This document shows, one piece after another, positions 11,121-25,030 of a stretch of 64,000 bases of DNA. This DNA comes from Eudromia elegans. Lineage: Eukaryota > Chordata > Aves > Tinamiformes > Tinamidae. Position 1 is the first letter of the stretch, and each line of letters opens with the position of its first letter. The position numbers and the translations under genes are program-made. The stretch spans positions 18,260-82,259 of the forward strand of contig PTEX01000536.1 of assembly GCA_003342815.1 (NCBI GenBank), given 5' to 3'. The notes beneath the pieces are model-generated. The model did not search any database. It saw only the letters and a list, made by a program, of their open reading frames with translations, and was not told where the DNA came from.

Positions 11121-14100
11121 CAATTTATGTATAATATTCCAAAATGTTTTTTTTGTCACTTAAATACTTCTGCTATCTACTACTCATATACTGTTTTTAA
11201 CTTGTTATCTCTTCATCACACAGTTATCTAAGTTTTAACTTTAGATACTTATGTTGCTTTTTTTATCTTAGCGTCAATGCATCACTTTTTTTGATGAATA
11301 GGACAGTCAAAATTTGCATAAAAATTGGGAATACAATTTCTACAGAAAATCTTGTTTTCAATATAGTGAAAAGTTTAATGAGTAATACATTTTCACTTCA
11401 GAAAATATCTCTTTGTTAGTGTTACTGGAAGAAGAAAGTCTTCAAACTAAAATCTATTATCAGAATAAGTGCATTTTGATTTGCATCAATTCCACAGGAA
11501 TTGTAATTAATTCCCATCAGCCGCATGTTTTTCTTGGGCAGGCTTCCCAAAGCTGACAACACTTTGGGAACATTTTAATACAGCATTCTACTGGTTCACT
11601 ATTACCCATTTTCCAAGAAAAAAATATAAGAGCAGCCTTTGGGAAGTAGAGTAAAATCAGCTATGTGGTCTGAAGAGAAGTTTGAGAGCAAAACTAATCA
11701 AACTGCAGTTCTCATAAGACATAGGTTTTTTTTTTTTTTAATTGGGGTATTTTTGTGTTTGACACTTAGCCAAAAATAATAGGCTATCTGGGACAAAATT
11801 AGACAAAACCATAATTCTGTTAAAAAATATTTTTCTACTGACACTTTTTTCACAAAAATGAATTGTACAGACTGGTAGTGGTATAAGTCTTCTGAGTATA
11901 TTGCATAAGCACATTTCACTATAGGCGGTTAACAGACGGTTTTGCAGGAGTGCTTTTGATCATGTGTAGTTTGAACATACTTTCACTCTGTCATACCATT
12001 TTTCATACATAAAAAAAGTCTCCTTCAAGAGAGAGGAAAAATTACCAAAAATTACAATATTAGTCATGAGTTTAGGAAAATAGGATTCAATTAAATGTTT
12101 CCATTTCTATATGACCTTTGTCAAAATACTTAGGTTAAATTTTTCAACCATGTCTTGTTAGTCAATGTGGAATTCATCTCACCTAGCTTTAACTATCAAA
12201 AATTAAATCATTTAACCTAAGTAGTTGTATCAGATCTCTTTATAGTTGATAATAAGGGAGACATATCCCTCCAGAGTAAATGTCAACCCACTTATTCTGG
12301 CTTAGAGAGTGCCTGTATAATTAGCTTTGTTCTTATAACTTTGGCCAGGATGAACTGATGATTTCTGTGATTTAGTTCCCTAATGAGTAATACTTATGAT
12401 CTTATGTGAGATATCTAATGAGATGGGTATGGGTGATGTAGTATCTGTAAATGGAGACTTTGGATTCTTAAAATTTACAAATGTATGAGGAATCTGTAAC
12501 ATTCAGAAACTGGATAAATGGTAAGTCACTTAAAATACACAAAATAAAACTAGTGAAAGATGCTCTGAAAGCTTTCACTATAATAGTTTATTATAACTAT
12601 TATCAATGAATGTTTTCTCTATTAATTATATAATTTTGGCTATAAGATTCTTACAACATTAATTAGTAAATTCAGCTAGCATTTTTTTCTGTAACAATAC
12701 CTTCAGTATAATAACATTTCAATTCAGGTGTGAATGCAAGCAATGTTGCTGAATATTCTTATTTTGCTTACTTTGGTTACTTTTCTTTCTAAAATCATCT
12801 TTGATATTAGTAGAAAATGGGAATTTCTGGGGTAAAAATCCAGGTTTATCAGCTTCCTCATGTCATAAATGCAGGGCATAGCTCTAGAAAGTATGCACAT
12901 GGTAGTTAGATTCTCCTGTGTTGCTGCCCACTTTGCAACAAAAGTGGTTAAGCCTATATCACACATTAAAAGGTAGTAATGTGCACATACTTCAACACAT
13001 GCTGTATTCAGATGCCAGTGATATGAAGCTGGTTATTACCCGTATGTTGATGTCGTTTTCCAAAAAACAGTATAGTAGATTGAATATAAAACAGATTAAT
13101 TTGTCCTCTAAAGTAAAATCTTTCTCAATTTCTCAAATTCAGAAGGACGCACACACAGAGAATAAAGATTTTCAGTGCTGAGTCCTGCAGGTCCTGGTGT
13201 CAAAATACATTTGTTTTTAATGTATTGTTGAATTCAACTCATGCATTAAAATTTCTGTAAATTAAATTATAATATATAACATATATAGTGATTTTCACTA
13301 TAAATACTAGAGCAAATTTTGATGAAATATAGCAATATAGTTGGCTCTCCAGGCATAGGAAGAAAAATATTGTGGGTTTAGTTAAATGATATGATAGAAA
13401 TATGATTTCTTTTCCTATCTCAAGTACTGGATTTTTGAAGTATAAGAAAAGAAGGTCCATATATTGCAAATCTTTAGGAAGTCTTTTAAAATAAATGGAA
13501 TTTCAAGGAATTTGGTACCATATTCACTGACCTGATTCCTTTTCCAAGTTTGCTTGTAATTTTCATGATTGTTGTTCATCGTTACCTTCTCTTAAGGATC
13601 AAGCTTAGCTTTCTGATAGAATCAGTAGGGTTTCAGGATATGCCCTTAAAAACCCTAACACAGAAGTTCTATGTTGTTGAAACATGCTGTTTCAATTGAT
13701 AGAACTGCAAGATTTTTTATTATTATTAGCTAAAATTCAGCTATTAAACATCAGGCTTTGTTAAACTGAATGAAATAATCTCTCTTTTTTTATCTTTAAC
13801 TTGCTAATGTCTATTACTATAGTTCATGCTGGTTTAATGTGTGTCCCATCAATAGACACAAGTTGATACACTGAAGAGCTTTGAGATTAAGTTGAATTGA
13901 ACTCCATAGGAATAATACAAAAGGATTACAACTGCAGTCTTTTACAGAGTTTGTAAGTACAGGCTTGTACTACATTGTTACTTATGTAGTAGCTAGCCTA
14001 TGCATATGGACCTTAAATGGACTTGCAATCCTAGAAAAGGGAATAGTACAAGGAAAAAAGGACTTTTCTGACCTAATCATTCTATTCTAAAAAAAAAAAA

Positions 14101-14130
14101 AGAAGATTCCAGAAAAAAATGCTTTCAAAA

Positions 14131-15640
14131 TAGATCATAGAGTCATGGTTGGAGAAGACCTTCAAGATCATTGAGCCCAGCCATAAACCTTTCAACACCC
14201 TACCTTCTAAGCCACGTCCCTAGGTGCTTCATCTACACGCTTCTTGAATGCTGCCAGGGATGGTGACTCCTCTAGTTCCTTAGACGGCCTGTTCCAAAGC
14301 TTGACTACTCCTTCCGTGTAGAAGTTCTTCCTAATGTCTAATCTGAACCTCCCTTGGCATAACTTGAGGCCATTTGCCTCCATCAGTAATTTTTCTGGAG
14401 ATCAACTCCCACCTAACTACAACCTCCTTTCAGGTTGTAAAGAGCAATGAGGCCTCCCTTGAATCTCCTCCAGGCAAATAACCCCAACTCCCTCAGCTGC
14501 TCCTTGTAAGATTTGTGCTTCAGCCACTTGTGAATGGATATGCTCCTTCCCTAGCTCAACCTGACTTCTCACATGCAGCCCTATTCAGGTGTTAACTATC
14601 ACATTATGTGATCCTGGTAGTTGCCTCCCTGATTTCCACTCGGACATTAATGTCCTGATGGCTGCATGCTAATGGAGAGAAAAGGCTAACTGTGTATACC
14701 AGCCAACAGTCATCTCTGAATAGCAAGCATGGCTATAAATCAATCATCTTATCCCATAAATAAGGGGACAGACCAAGAATCCATTAAGCTCTCCTTGTAT
14801 AGTTGTGGGCTATATGCCAGGATCTCCCCTTGAGCAGGAATGCCTCTCAAGGATACTGCTCAGGGTTAAGAGATCCTTTACACAACAGACTCATGGTATG
14901 TGGCTATAGTGTGCTCTATTTTTTCCAAACTTGAAAACTTTACTTTGTATCTGTGCACAAAATTCCTTAGCTGTAAACTGTTGTCCAAATCTGGGACTAG
15001 GATTGGGTCCTGCTGTACCTAGGCTCTTCTCAGAAGGAGTTTGGAAAGCAAGGGGATCCAATCTAAAATTTGTGCCTCAACAGGAGGATGTCCTTGACAA
15101 TTCTATGTATTTTGAACCTCCATCCAGAGGTCTGTCTCTTCATCCTGATTGAGTGGTATCTAGCACACTCTCACTAGGCTATCAGCCTTGTTGGCCTTCA
15201 CCCTGATCCTGACCTATAAGCACTAGGCTTTTTCATCACCCACTTGAAGCTCTAGGTGAACGAAGCACTGTAGCATACATTGCTACCTCATTCCCTTTTC
15301 TTCCCTGCTGTCCCTTCTGCACTGCCTGTAGCCATCCATTCTAGCATGCCAGTCATGACAGTGGTCCCACCACATTTCAATGGTAGGAACAATGTCACAG
15401 TTTTCCTGAGGCAATGTGACTTCTAGTGACTCCCGTTTGTGGACCATACAGCATGCATTGGCATGGATGCACTGCTTCTAGGCTGCTGAATTCTCCCTCA
15501 ACCCTGGCGTGTTGCTCCTAGGCTCATCCCCAGTGACTCCAGCTTTATCTCTTTCGTCCTTCATAGGAAAAGATTTCCTATCGGCAACTCTTTAATTCTG
15601 TGGCCATTCTCGGAAGCTTCACCTTCATTCCTTAGTCTGT
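14131..15640 (-). mobile_element. CR1 LINE, internally deleted, split by an LTR
   Basis: Read on the minus strand, the right part (about 15240-15640) runs from the end of ORF1 into the start of the ORF2 endonuclease. It shows EMWWDH, matching the ETWWDD box of the CR1 apurinic-type endonuclease, followed by DWHARMDGYRQCRRD. Endonuclease similarity (VRIRVKANKADS) continues to about 15090. The left part (14131-about 14530) holds the ORF2 C-terminus (LDIRKNFYTEGVVKLWNRPS) and a 3' UTR ending in the CR1 tail at 14131. The whole reverse transcriptase between them is missing. Several in-frame stops interrupt the frame, so it is dead. An ERVL-like LTR sits in the middle, and 14530-14589 matches no part of CR1 that I recognise. 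Confidence 0.8.
14590..15082 (+). mobile_element. Solo LTR, ERVL-like, inserted in the CR1
   Basis: This segment of about 490 bp interrupts the CR1 similarity. It starts TGTTAACTATC and ends GTGCCTCAACA, giving TG...CA ends. Several internal stretches (TGCCAGGATCTCCCCTTGAG, and the GGGTTAAGAGATCCTTTACA region) recall avian ERVL LTRs from memory, not from a search. A TATA-like TATAAAT lies near 14734. The flanking pentamers (TCAGG and GGAGG) match only in part, so the exact ends are uncertain by a few bases. No internal retroviral genes accompany it. Confidence 0.6.
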
Positions 15641-18085
15641 TAAAAGTATAACCTTTCAAGAACACTAAACTCCAAATTATGGAAACTGAAAGAATTGCCA
15701 GTCAGGTTTAAAGGTAACAAATAAAAAGACCGAACTCTATTTTCAACCTCTTGAAATCTGTCCAAGGGTAAATTTAGCTCTCTCTCTCTTTTTTTTTTTT
15801 TTCTCTGCCTCAGTTTTGTCCCAAGAAAAAATCTCCATATTTGGAAAGTTATCTGAATGCTTGAAAAAGTTGCTTCAACAGATCTCTCTCACTATTATTT
15901 GATTTAGATCTCTGTATCTCAAGGTCACAAGCAGATATAGTCTGGCTGGGAGGAGGCTTCGAACCCACCCATGTGAGTGGTTCTGCATGACTAAAAAGGC
16001 AGACAGAACATACTTCTTCTCTAGCCTTCTCTTCTACTTCCCTCAAAACAAAGTTCTGTATTGTCTTATTTCTTGTACTTGAATTGTATTCTTCAGGATA
16101 AACAGGGGGGTGGGTTTTTTTGTGAAGAACAGAATAGGTTAAGGTATCTGTAACAGAAGTCTTTGGGCAATGCTGAAGTCAGATTGAGTCTTGCATTATT
16201 ATTAAATAATTTCAAGGTACACTATTGATACCTTTAGTTGTTTGTGACTATCAAAGGTTTTTAGGATGGCAGCTTTGCATATCTATGATGAAACTAAACT
16301 GTAAGCCATAAATAAATGTAGCTAAATTCTTTTCTTTCTCTTCAAGTAATGTACATCTATGTGCCTCTGCCTTCAGTCTCATATTCTTTTTGTGTTATTG
16401 TTTTTATACAGCCTGTTTCCTGAGAGATAGAGGAAAGAATTTCAGGTAATGACTTATTAACAGTAGGTGGCAAAATACCTGTGGATATATGAATATTTGA
16501 AGGCTTCTGAGCTAATTGGAGCTGTTCTGAGATCCTACTTGTTCCTTTTGTGTTTATTTTTTTCAGAAGTTGAAAAGATTTCTGAAAAGCTCCATCTTAT
16601 TAAGTATAGGAATATTCTAATTCATAGCAAAAGGCATCCTTCTGATCCACTGATCTCTTTCAGCTTGCCAGTCAGTTGCTTTACACATTGTTCTAGTTTG
16701 ACTGGGGTGAGGAGGAGGAGTTATTTAATTATTTTACCTTCTGGAACTTCATTTAAATAGTGGGTTTTGTTTGTTTGTATGTGAAACCATTAATGTTATG
16801 AGAATCTTAATTAATGATGCTGAACTATTATATAAAAACTGTCTACTTAAGCCTTCTCAATGATCTAATGATCTTACTTTGCCTACAGGCTGTTGTTATT
16901 CCTCACCCTTGTTATAAGGAGCAAATGGGAAAAACAAGGTGAAAAAAAAAAAAAGGTCAGGGATTTGGAACCTGACAAAGTGACTGTGGAAAGGTGTCTA
17001 TCAATCACAATAACATTTGCAAAGTGGGAGCACATAAAAATGCTTGGCATTCTCCAGAGATAACTACTTTGCTACTGCACAGAGGACAAAGAAAATTTAG
17101 CTTTTTTATCCAAAATAATTCTTCATAATTGTAAATCTGGAAATGTCAATTAAAATACAGCTCATCTTGATAATACAATCAATGTCATTTGATCCTGTAA
17201 GTATATTAAGAATTACTAAATTTTACCATTTTACGAATTAATCTTAGCAACAAAATGAATATCTGGAGTGAAAGGGAAGAAAAAGATATACAAAGTGTTG
17301 TATATTTCAAAGAGTTTTCTATTGACATGTTATCTATTCCAAAGTAGTCTTCCAATAATGAGCAAAAGAAGTCTGAAGCAAAATAAGTCTAGTTATATGT
17401 ATCAATCTTTAGCATGTCATATCCTTTAGAATGATCCACATATTGTGTAAATTCAGTTGCCTTCCAAGCAAATAATATCTGGGATTTTCACGTGAAATAT
17501 AAGTAATTTCTTACTTTTCCTGCAAAATACATTTTTCCAACTTCCTACTTCCCTGTGTAGTTCATGAGATTAGCTTTCACTATCAGGCATTCACCCAATA
17601 TCATAGATTTCATACTGCATCCTTTAATCTTGTCTCTTTATTTAACATCAAATCTTGCTAGCCAAGTATTTTTAAACCATTTTCTCTTTGTTTCATGATA
17701 TAGACACACAAGTGCCTAAGATATTCTCTGTCACTTTACCTACCTAATTACACAGAATTTGCACTGAGGAAACTGCAATTAATATATATTTTGAGCAAAA
17801 AAAATGCTCATTTTAGCAATATGGAAGACAGAGATTGAGTGTAAGGATATAATCTGTCTCTGTAAATTTGGAATTACTGCTAAAAGAGAGAAAGAATGCA
17901 TGAAAAAGGGAGAAGGAGAGTAAAGAAAATCATAGTGATGTGCTAACTGAAAGTTGTTTAAGGCTACTTATGAGGTAAATCAGCAGCGACATCTTCACAT
18001 TAGAATTATTAACTTTTAAAATTTATGTTTGTGTTTATTATTTATCGTATTTTAATTGATTTTTTAGCATAAAAATATTTTAAAG

Positions 18086-18124
18086 TATATATATGTATAC
18101 ATTTTTATATATATGTATATATAT
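18086..18124. repeat. AT/GT-rich dinucleotide-like microsatellite
   Basis: Interrupted (TA)n with TATGTATA interruptions. Confidence 0.8.
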
Positions 18125-19479
18125 GGCAGGCCAAATTTTTTTGGGTGAAGTATCAGCAATATCTGGATTGCTTTTAGATTACTGCAATTATATTTTTATG
18201 TTTGGGAAAAATTTTTTTTTATTATTATTTTATGGACACATATCTAGTGAGAAACATTAGAGGTTGTAAACTNATTATCATATAGACATTTTAATATGTG
18301 GTCTATTGGTAGCTAATAGCTTCTTTCTTGTAGAAACTTGTATTCTTGTAGACTTTTTGGCTTATTTTAATCAGTTTGCTTTTATTTCAACTAGAATAAT
18401 CAAATATTATTTAATATGATCATACAGATAGCAAATCAAGTATGCAGTTTATGACTAAATTGTTCTCATCCTCTTTGTGTAAGATCACTAAATTAGAACT
18501 GTTTTAATCACACCAAGAACAGTACTTTTATTATCCTAAAGATGCATTGATGGAAACACTGTAGAACAAATAGAACACAATAGAACAAATTAACACACAT
18601 AATACGAATCTCTCTTGATTTGACTGCTTAATAAAAATTTTCATAACTCACTTTCCCTGAAAAGTTAATAGCTACAATACATTTCACCTATTCTTTAAGT
18701 GTTGGGAAGTTATGTACTTGCTTAAAAGAAATGATTTCCAGAATAACTCTCTGATATCATATCCTTCATTAATGATTTACCAGATTGTCCTTAGGAGAGT
18801 TCCTATTAAGTAAAATTCTCTTGCAGATTTATTGACATGTTTTACTGAAATCACTGGTATTGCACTAGAATATAGAAAGGTTCTGAATAGGCAGATAGAT
18901 TGATGAATCACTCTAAATATATGTATAAAAAAATGTAAGCTATTGATTTCCACATTTGTTAAATGTCCTTGTTTTTTTAAAAAATGTGTTTTTAGCAATG
19001 GAGCTATTCAGATGTGTATGCACTTAGGAATGTGTGGAAGAAAAAGCAGGAAACTTATTATCTAGGTATATTCAGTATAGAGTCAGAATCATGCTCAAAG
19101 TTGGTGACCCACAGGATTTTTATGTGTCGAATTAATTAGAAACAAATTAGACAGACTTGTTGTGCAACTGACTTTTAGAATTAGGAATCTTAAGCTACAT
19201 AAACGCCTTTCAAATTACTGATGATGAAAAATATTGGTATATTGCCTGTATTTTTCTAACCAATAAAGTTTATCCTAAAATGTTGCCTTATTCTTAAAGC
19301 TGTTCAGATCTTTCTTAAAACAATTCAAGGTCCATTTAACTGTAGTATCTTTTCTTTGTACATATTAATCACTAAGTTTGGGATTCCTTTTTGTACTAAG
19401 TTCAGAGCAACAAAAGCAATGAATTACTGTTAAATCATTTAGTGCATTCAGTTGCTATATCAGTGATAATTTCTATTAT

Positions 19480-19510
19480 GCAAAACAAATGTTTTTGCAA
19501 AACAAATGTT
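19480..19510. repeat. 17-bp direct tandem repeat, two copies
   Basis: GCAAAACAAATGTT occurs at 19480-19493 and again at 19497-19510, a period of 17 bases. Confidence 0.85.
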
Positions 19511-22500
19511 CTAAAAGTATAGAGAATAATGTAATTAGCGGATGCAACGACATAATACACTAACTAAAAAAATAGAATGTATTCATATATAGAGGATAGA
19601 GGACTGCAAATGATATTTATGCTACTCCTGAAATATTATAGTTTGCAGTACTATGATTCCTAAAGAGTACTACACCATCCTTTAGTGGTAGCATTTCACT
19701 AAATCAGGTCAGTTAACACAAAAAAAAATACTACTGGATGTGCCTCTGGTATGGATCCACTTTCTTTATGATGTTTCCTTCCCTCTCTCTTTTAAAATAT
19801 CAGAGCATTACGCTGATATTACTTTGTGTAGCCATACAAACATTTTGTCTGAGACTGGAGAAATTGATAGGACATATAATTTAATTCATAGTTTAGGTCA
19901 CCTGATTCAAGGAAATGGTTAAATAGCTGCAAGAAATATTGTTAAAAATAGTTGAAATAAAATAAATGTCCAGTTTAAAAGCTGTCATTAAGAATGTTGA
20001 AATTTTTGATTTCTCATTTAAATATTTTGCTCTAAAAAGAATCATTTTGTTCAAACTGTTCCATTTCAATAAGATGGTTGTGTTTTTCTGATGAACATCT
20101 AGGTATATTTTCCTTGGTAAAATCTTATTCCTGGAGTATATTCTGTGTTAAACTCTGCAACACTTGTTGGTAATGCAAATTAATAATATGTTAGAACAAG
20201 ATTATGACAATTAGTATTAATGAATTAGTAATTAATGCATTATTGTACTAAGTAGTTATTAAGACCTTAATTCCTAATTAATGTATTATAGCAATATTAT
20301 GACAAAGAGCTCAGTATGTATGATTTTATTTTTTTTTTCTTCTGATTATTTTAATGTCACTAGTGTTTTTGAATAAAATCAGTTAGCAATTAGGATTAAT
20401 TTTGGGAAAAAAAAACAATTCTTCACAAAACAAAANTTTTTTTTAATAGGATTTGACTCTGTCAGACCTTATTTCACCATTGTATTACAGAACAGAAAAA
20501 TATTCTAGTTGCCTTTTAAAAAGCTTGTGCAGTGTAACAATTTTGAGTTATATTGTTGCCCTTATGTCACAGTGATTTTTTTAATTATATAATAATTTGC
20601 TAAATCTTTCATGGTCTTTTTTCTGTATATATTTTGGGGGGTATTTGTTGGCAGTTGCTTTTAGTGCCTGTTTGTGAACTGTTCTGAAAGCTGCTGTTTT
20701 CAGCATGTTTTTGAAAGTCTGAGTGAAAGGNAACTTTCCTTTTCTGACGCTCTTTCTGCAGTCATTTACTGTCTCTCATAACGCTGATCCAGGTCATCTG
20801 TCATCTTCAGCAATAGCTGGAGTTATTTTGGGTTCTGTCTGTCAGAAGGCAAGAAGTCTAGTCTAGGTTTTCTTTATTTTGAATGATTTTCTTTCTTCTT
20901 GAGTGGTTTCTGCGTAAGTATGGAATTAATCCTTTCTGACTTATTTTTTTGAAAATACCTGCTTCTGAGTTAATACCTATTTTATCTTACTAATGTATGT
21001 TGTAGGTGATAATTTAACNGAATATATACTTTAGCTAGTAGAAGTTCTCTTTCAATTGCTATGTCAGTATGGCCATGTCTAATGGATAAGACCAGTAACA
21101 GGTGGAAAAATTTTAAGATATAAGTTAGAGTTTATATATTATTAGTTTAATCACTATATTAATTATTAAATTAATATTAAAATATTCTTTAATACTTAGT
21201 TGAGTTCACTTCTCCATGATTTATAAGGTATTTAAAAATAAACATTCTTAATATTTAGTAGTTTTGCAAATGTACTTGAGTAGCAACAACTTGTTTAGGA
21301 TTAAATTAACTGAAGAAGCACAAATGGAAAGTGCTAATTATCAACAAACAATATTAGAAATAATTAAATATTTCAAAATGAAATTATGATTAGTTAATTA
21401 GCAAAGAATAATAGCAATAGTAATATAATTATATTTTTAAAGGCTTTTAATATGCTTCAGATTCCTTTGTGATTCAAAATAGATGTAGTTAGAGCCTGCA
21501 GCACACTTTCACAGATAGAACGTGATCTTGAGCTTAGGTTTCCTGTGAGGCATACAGCTGCTTGACCTCTCAGCTTGGAGTAACTGTCATCTTACTCAAG
21601 TAGATGTTTGTTTTTACATGTAGCAGGAAGCTGCCCAACCATTTGATCATCAACATGAGGTTTTGAGAACCCAGACTTCTCTGAAAAAAAAAAAACAGGT
21701 GCTGAACAGAACTGTGAGGAGACGGGGCAAGTATTTAGATAAAACAAGGGCTACTATGCCAGTATTCATCAATTGCTCTCCTGAGTCCTGGGTGCTATTT
21801 CTCCGAATTTACCCAATGCAACAGCTTTTTAACTGCAGCTGTTAAATTTGCTCAGGAAATACCTTTCATGGTCTTCTACTGCTGGGAGTTTAATTCATTT
21901 CTTCCTACTTGCAAGGTTATGGATAGTATGTATTCTTCAGTAAAACATTCTACTCTTACTTGAGAGTAACCATGAAAGACATGCAGGAACATCGATGACT
22001 GAACATATGGCAATCATCCCTTTAGAGAACACAAGAAAAAAACCCATACTGATCATTGCAGGTATCAAATAGATTGCTAATAAACATGAATGGAGAGCTT
22101 TGATTGAAGATCTTTATTTCTGATTTCCCTGGTATAGAGGTCAGCTATCTTGGGAAATGCTTAGTTCTTTGCACCTCATCAGGAGTTGATATTTACACAA
22201 GGAGTACTTTTTCAGTGAAAAGACTTTTGGAGACTCTTATATAAAAGAGTCTTCCTAATGTGATTGGGATGATCCAGAGTCTTGACAGATGTGAAGCAAC
22301 ATACACAACATACCTTCAATATTTTCCTGACCATGGAAGCCTCAGACTTTGACAAAGAAAAAGAGAAAGATTCTGACTGGGAAGCCCGTTACTCAGATAA
22401 AAGAAAGAGAAAACAATCCAATGAACCAACAAACAAAAAGCTATTCCTGCTGCTTGGTAGTTCAATTTGCAGATAAATTGGGTACCTTTGTAAGCACATA

Positions 22501-22660
22501 GATAAATGACTGTTCCTTAAAAAAAAGTCTTGTATAAATATATATATATTTATTTTATTGATAAGGTAGGTGTTTCTTAACAGTGTTTCTGCACAGAGCA
22601 GGAAACCTTGGGAGAAGATGAATATATAGTAATAAAAATCTTCTCTATGCAATAGAGAAG

Positions 22661-22692
22661 AATGTAGGTTAATGTAGGTTAATGTAGGTTAA
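22661..22692. repeat. (AATGTAGGTT)n decamer, three copies
   Basis: Three perfect head-to-tail copies of AATGTAGGTT are followed by AA. It is a young, perfect minisatellite-like array. Confidence 0.9.
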
Positions 22693-24882
22693 CATGACAA
22701 ATGCTACTGCCACTGCCAGTAGTGATAACAGATTCAATACACTGCACCACTAAATTAAAATAAATGCTAGATTTTACAATTTCTGTAGCGAAATACTGAG
22801 ATGCAAAGTCATGCCTACTCAATACCTTTTACCATTGTACTTCACTTGCCGTCTGTCCTTCAGAAGTAACAAATAAAAAGTATACTTTGAGTATTTCCTC
22901 AGTTTGATTTTGCAACAATTAAAGTCTCAACAGGTTGAAATGTGGAAAATCATTGGAAAATTATCATGTAAAATAGATTTATTTTTCTAAGAAGAATTAT
23001 AACAGGTTCTAAAACATGAAAGAGTTGGATAACTGTCTTGATTTCCCTGATTATTTTTATAGCCTATATTCCAAGAGCACTAAAATTTCATCAGGAAATT
23101 TAAATTATTTAAAATTAGATTAGAAACAACATGAATAATTATATTGGGCAAACTGTTCCAATTACCAAAGTTATGATAGGAGGTAAATCAATTGATTCTA
23201 TTTCAACATTATTCAAAGTTACATTTTTCTCTAAATTAACATCAGAAGGATATTATGCCTATAATAATTGGTATCACTGCAGCTGCCAGGAAGATGGCTG
23301 GTTGGAGAGTTCATTGTGTTGTGAACTTCTGAGACAATTTTCTCTATGTTGTTCACTTTATAAACGAGTGGGAAGAAAGAAAAAGAGAAAGCATTCTCTT
23401 CACTCTAAAGTTCACGAATGTCAAAGTCTTGAACCTGTATTGAGAAGATAATATAAGTCAATGGGCTCCCACTCAGGGTGTAAAAATTACTCCATGAGTT
23501 ACTGTCAAAACTGCCTTAATAGAATTAGTACTCCTAGTGTATGATGAAAAAAGAAACACTGAGACGACACACAAAAAGTAAAAAGAAAAGAAAAAAAGGG
23601 AATAAAGTGCTAGCTTTCTTCTCTTACTGCTCCATTTTTCTATTCTATCCTGACAGTATTGGCCAACATTTTCTTTTCTACTGTTTTTCAGATCATCAAA
23701 TAGATGTCACCAATTCTGCAAAAGGTAGATACGGAAAGTCTTGTGTGTATGACACACAGGATTTGATTTGCATAATTGCATAATATTGTACATTTTCATT
23801 GTGCAATAACTCTTGAAAGAAGATATAGGAGGATCGTGATTGAGGGCAAGTTATGTAGCACTGCTCTCGTATTTTAATCATGAATACATGCTAATGCTAC
23901 ATATCTAAATACATGTAAGGATAGTTTGATTGCACGAAAAAGCAGCATTTTCCACTAACAAATAGACTAGTAAACAGCCGTTTAATCTTCCAGATCTGCT
24001 TTGTTTTTGTTTTTCAAAATAATTTGCGTAGTTATTAGTCTATTTTGTTTAAAGGATAAGAGAATGGGGGTAAGAATCACCCCTTCTTTTATAGTACATG
24101 AATTTATTAATTAAGAGCTTTTTAAAAAAATCAGACATGCCGAATACAAGGCATCTTGGAACTTTTCATGACTATCATGTTTCAGAACCAACCTAAAAGT
24201 ACTTTCAATCAAACATACTTTACATTGTCTAGCAGGTGGGTTTCTTGTCATTACTGATCAGGATTATTCTATATCCTTCTCCAAGGCTCCCAGTTATCGA
24301 TGCACCGCTTTTGCAGAAGGTGTATTGACATTAAGCATGTCTTTAATTTTGTCTATTCATGTTTCCAATTCTTACTCTTTTTGTTTTACTGTTCTAAAAT
24401 AGATTTTAAAATAAACATCTCTAGTTTTTGAATAACAGTAGCAATAATTGCATCAATGCAGACATGAATGGAACTGTGGTGTTAGGAACCATACTTTTCT
24501 GTTCTTTTCCTTCAGTACTTGCTTATTTATTCACTCTGCTGACCTTTTCTCTTGACGAAAATAATGAATTATAGCTTTTACTTGCATCCGCATAGCATCA
24601 GCTATAGCATCATCTTTCATGAACAGTTAATACTGTATGATTAGAAAGACAGGTTTCTCTTAGATTATTATCTACTGCATCTAGGTCTAAGCAGGTCAAG
24701 TTGAATTTGGCCAAAAATAAGAAAAATATCAATATTAGTGAAGCAGACTGCTTCTCTGTGTCATTCAAATAACAACCCTCAAAACTATACAGTACAACAG
24801 CTGTACTTAGAAGCAAAATAAGAATAGGAGACAAGGATATACACAGTTCAACACAGTTAACCTCTTTGTAAGTTCTGTGTCC

Positions 24883-24942
24883 AAAAAAAAAAAAAACCCC
24901 TTTCTACAAGGATTTAAAGCTATTATATATTGTGCAGGGAAG

Positions 24943-24974
<32 letters not shown>

Positions 24975-25030
24975 TTACAAGGATTTAAAGCTATTATATA
25001 TTGTGCAGGGAAAAAAAAAAAAAAAAAAAA
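24883..25030. repeat. 71-bp tandem duplication with A tracts
   Basis: A core of about 36 bases (it starts TACAAGGATTTAAAG and ends ATTGTGCAGGGA) occurs at 24905-24940 and 24976-25011. The copies are essentially identical and are separated by A tracts of 14, about 27 and 20 bases. The arrangement is A-tract, core, A-tract, core, A-tract. It most likely arose by slippage or unequal exchange between A runs. Confidence 0.85.

Larger units (their letters stand above)
6844..14130. other. AT-rich non-coding sequence
   Basis: A long unique stretch with no recognised gene or interspersed repeat. It holds only microsatellites and homopolymers, listed separately. The longest frames (about 70-87 codons, for example 12918-13181) look like chance. 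Confidence 0.55.
15641..24882. other. AT-rich non-coding sequence
   Basis: No gene or interspersed repeat recognised. Slightly GC-richer stretches near 20640-20840 and 21480-21640 carry no recognisable coding signal. The 106-codon plus-strand frame at 23131-23451 and the others have no family features. A CT-rich tract lies at 15777-15803. Confidence 0.55.

Noticed and set aside
15770-15840. CT-rich tract followed by CTCTGCCTCAGTTTTGTCCC as a possible MIR core
   Set aside because: Only the short CTCAGTTT-like stretch matches; no other MIR landmarks lie at the right distances.
20160-20300. AT-rich stretch with repeated TTAAT/ATTAA words that looked like a palindromic element
   Set aside because: The words recur often in such AT-rich DNA and no consistent terminal inverted repeats or target duplications could be drawn.
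22661-22692. Three identical decamers as a possible CRISPR-like array
   Set aside because: The units abut with no spacers, and the window is eukaryotic; it is a simple tandem repeat.
23131-23451. 106-codon plus-strand frame
   Set aside because: Low-complexity lysine-rich C-terminal part from A-rich DNA and no recognisable domain.
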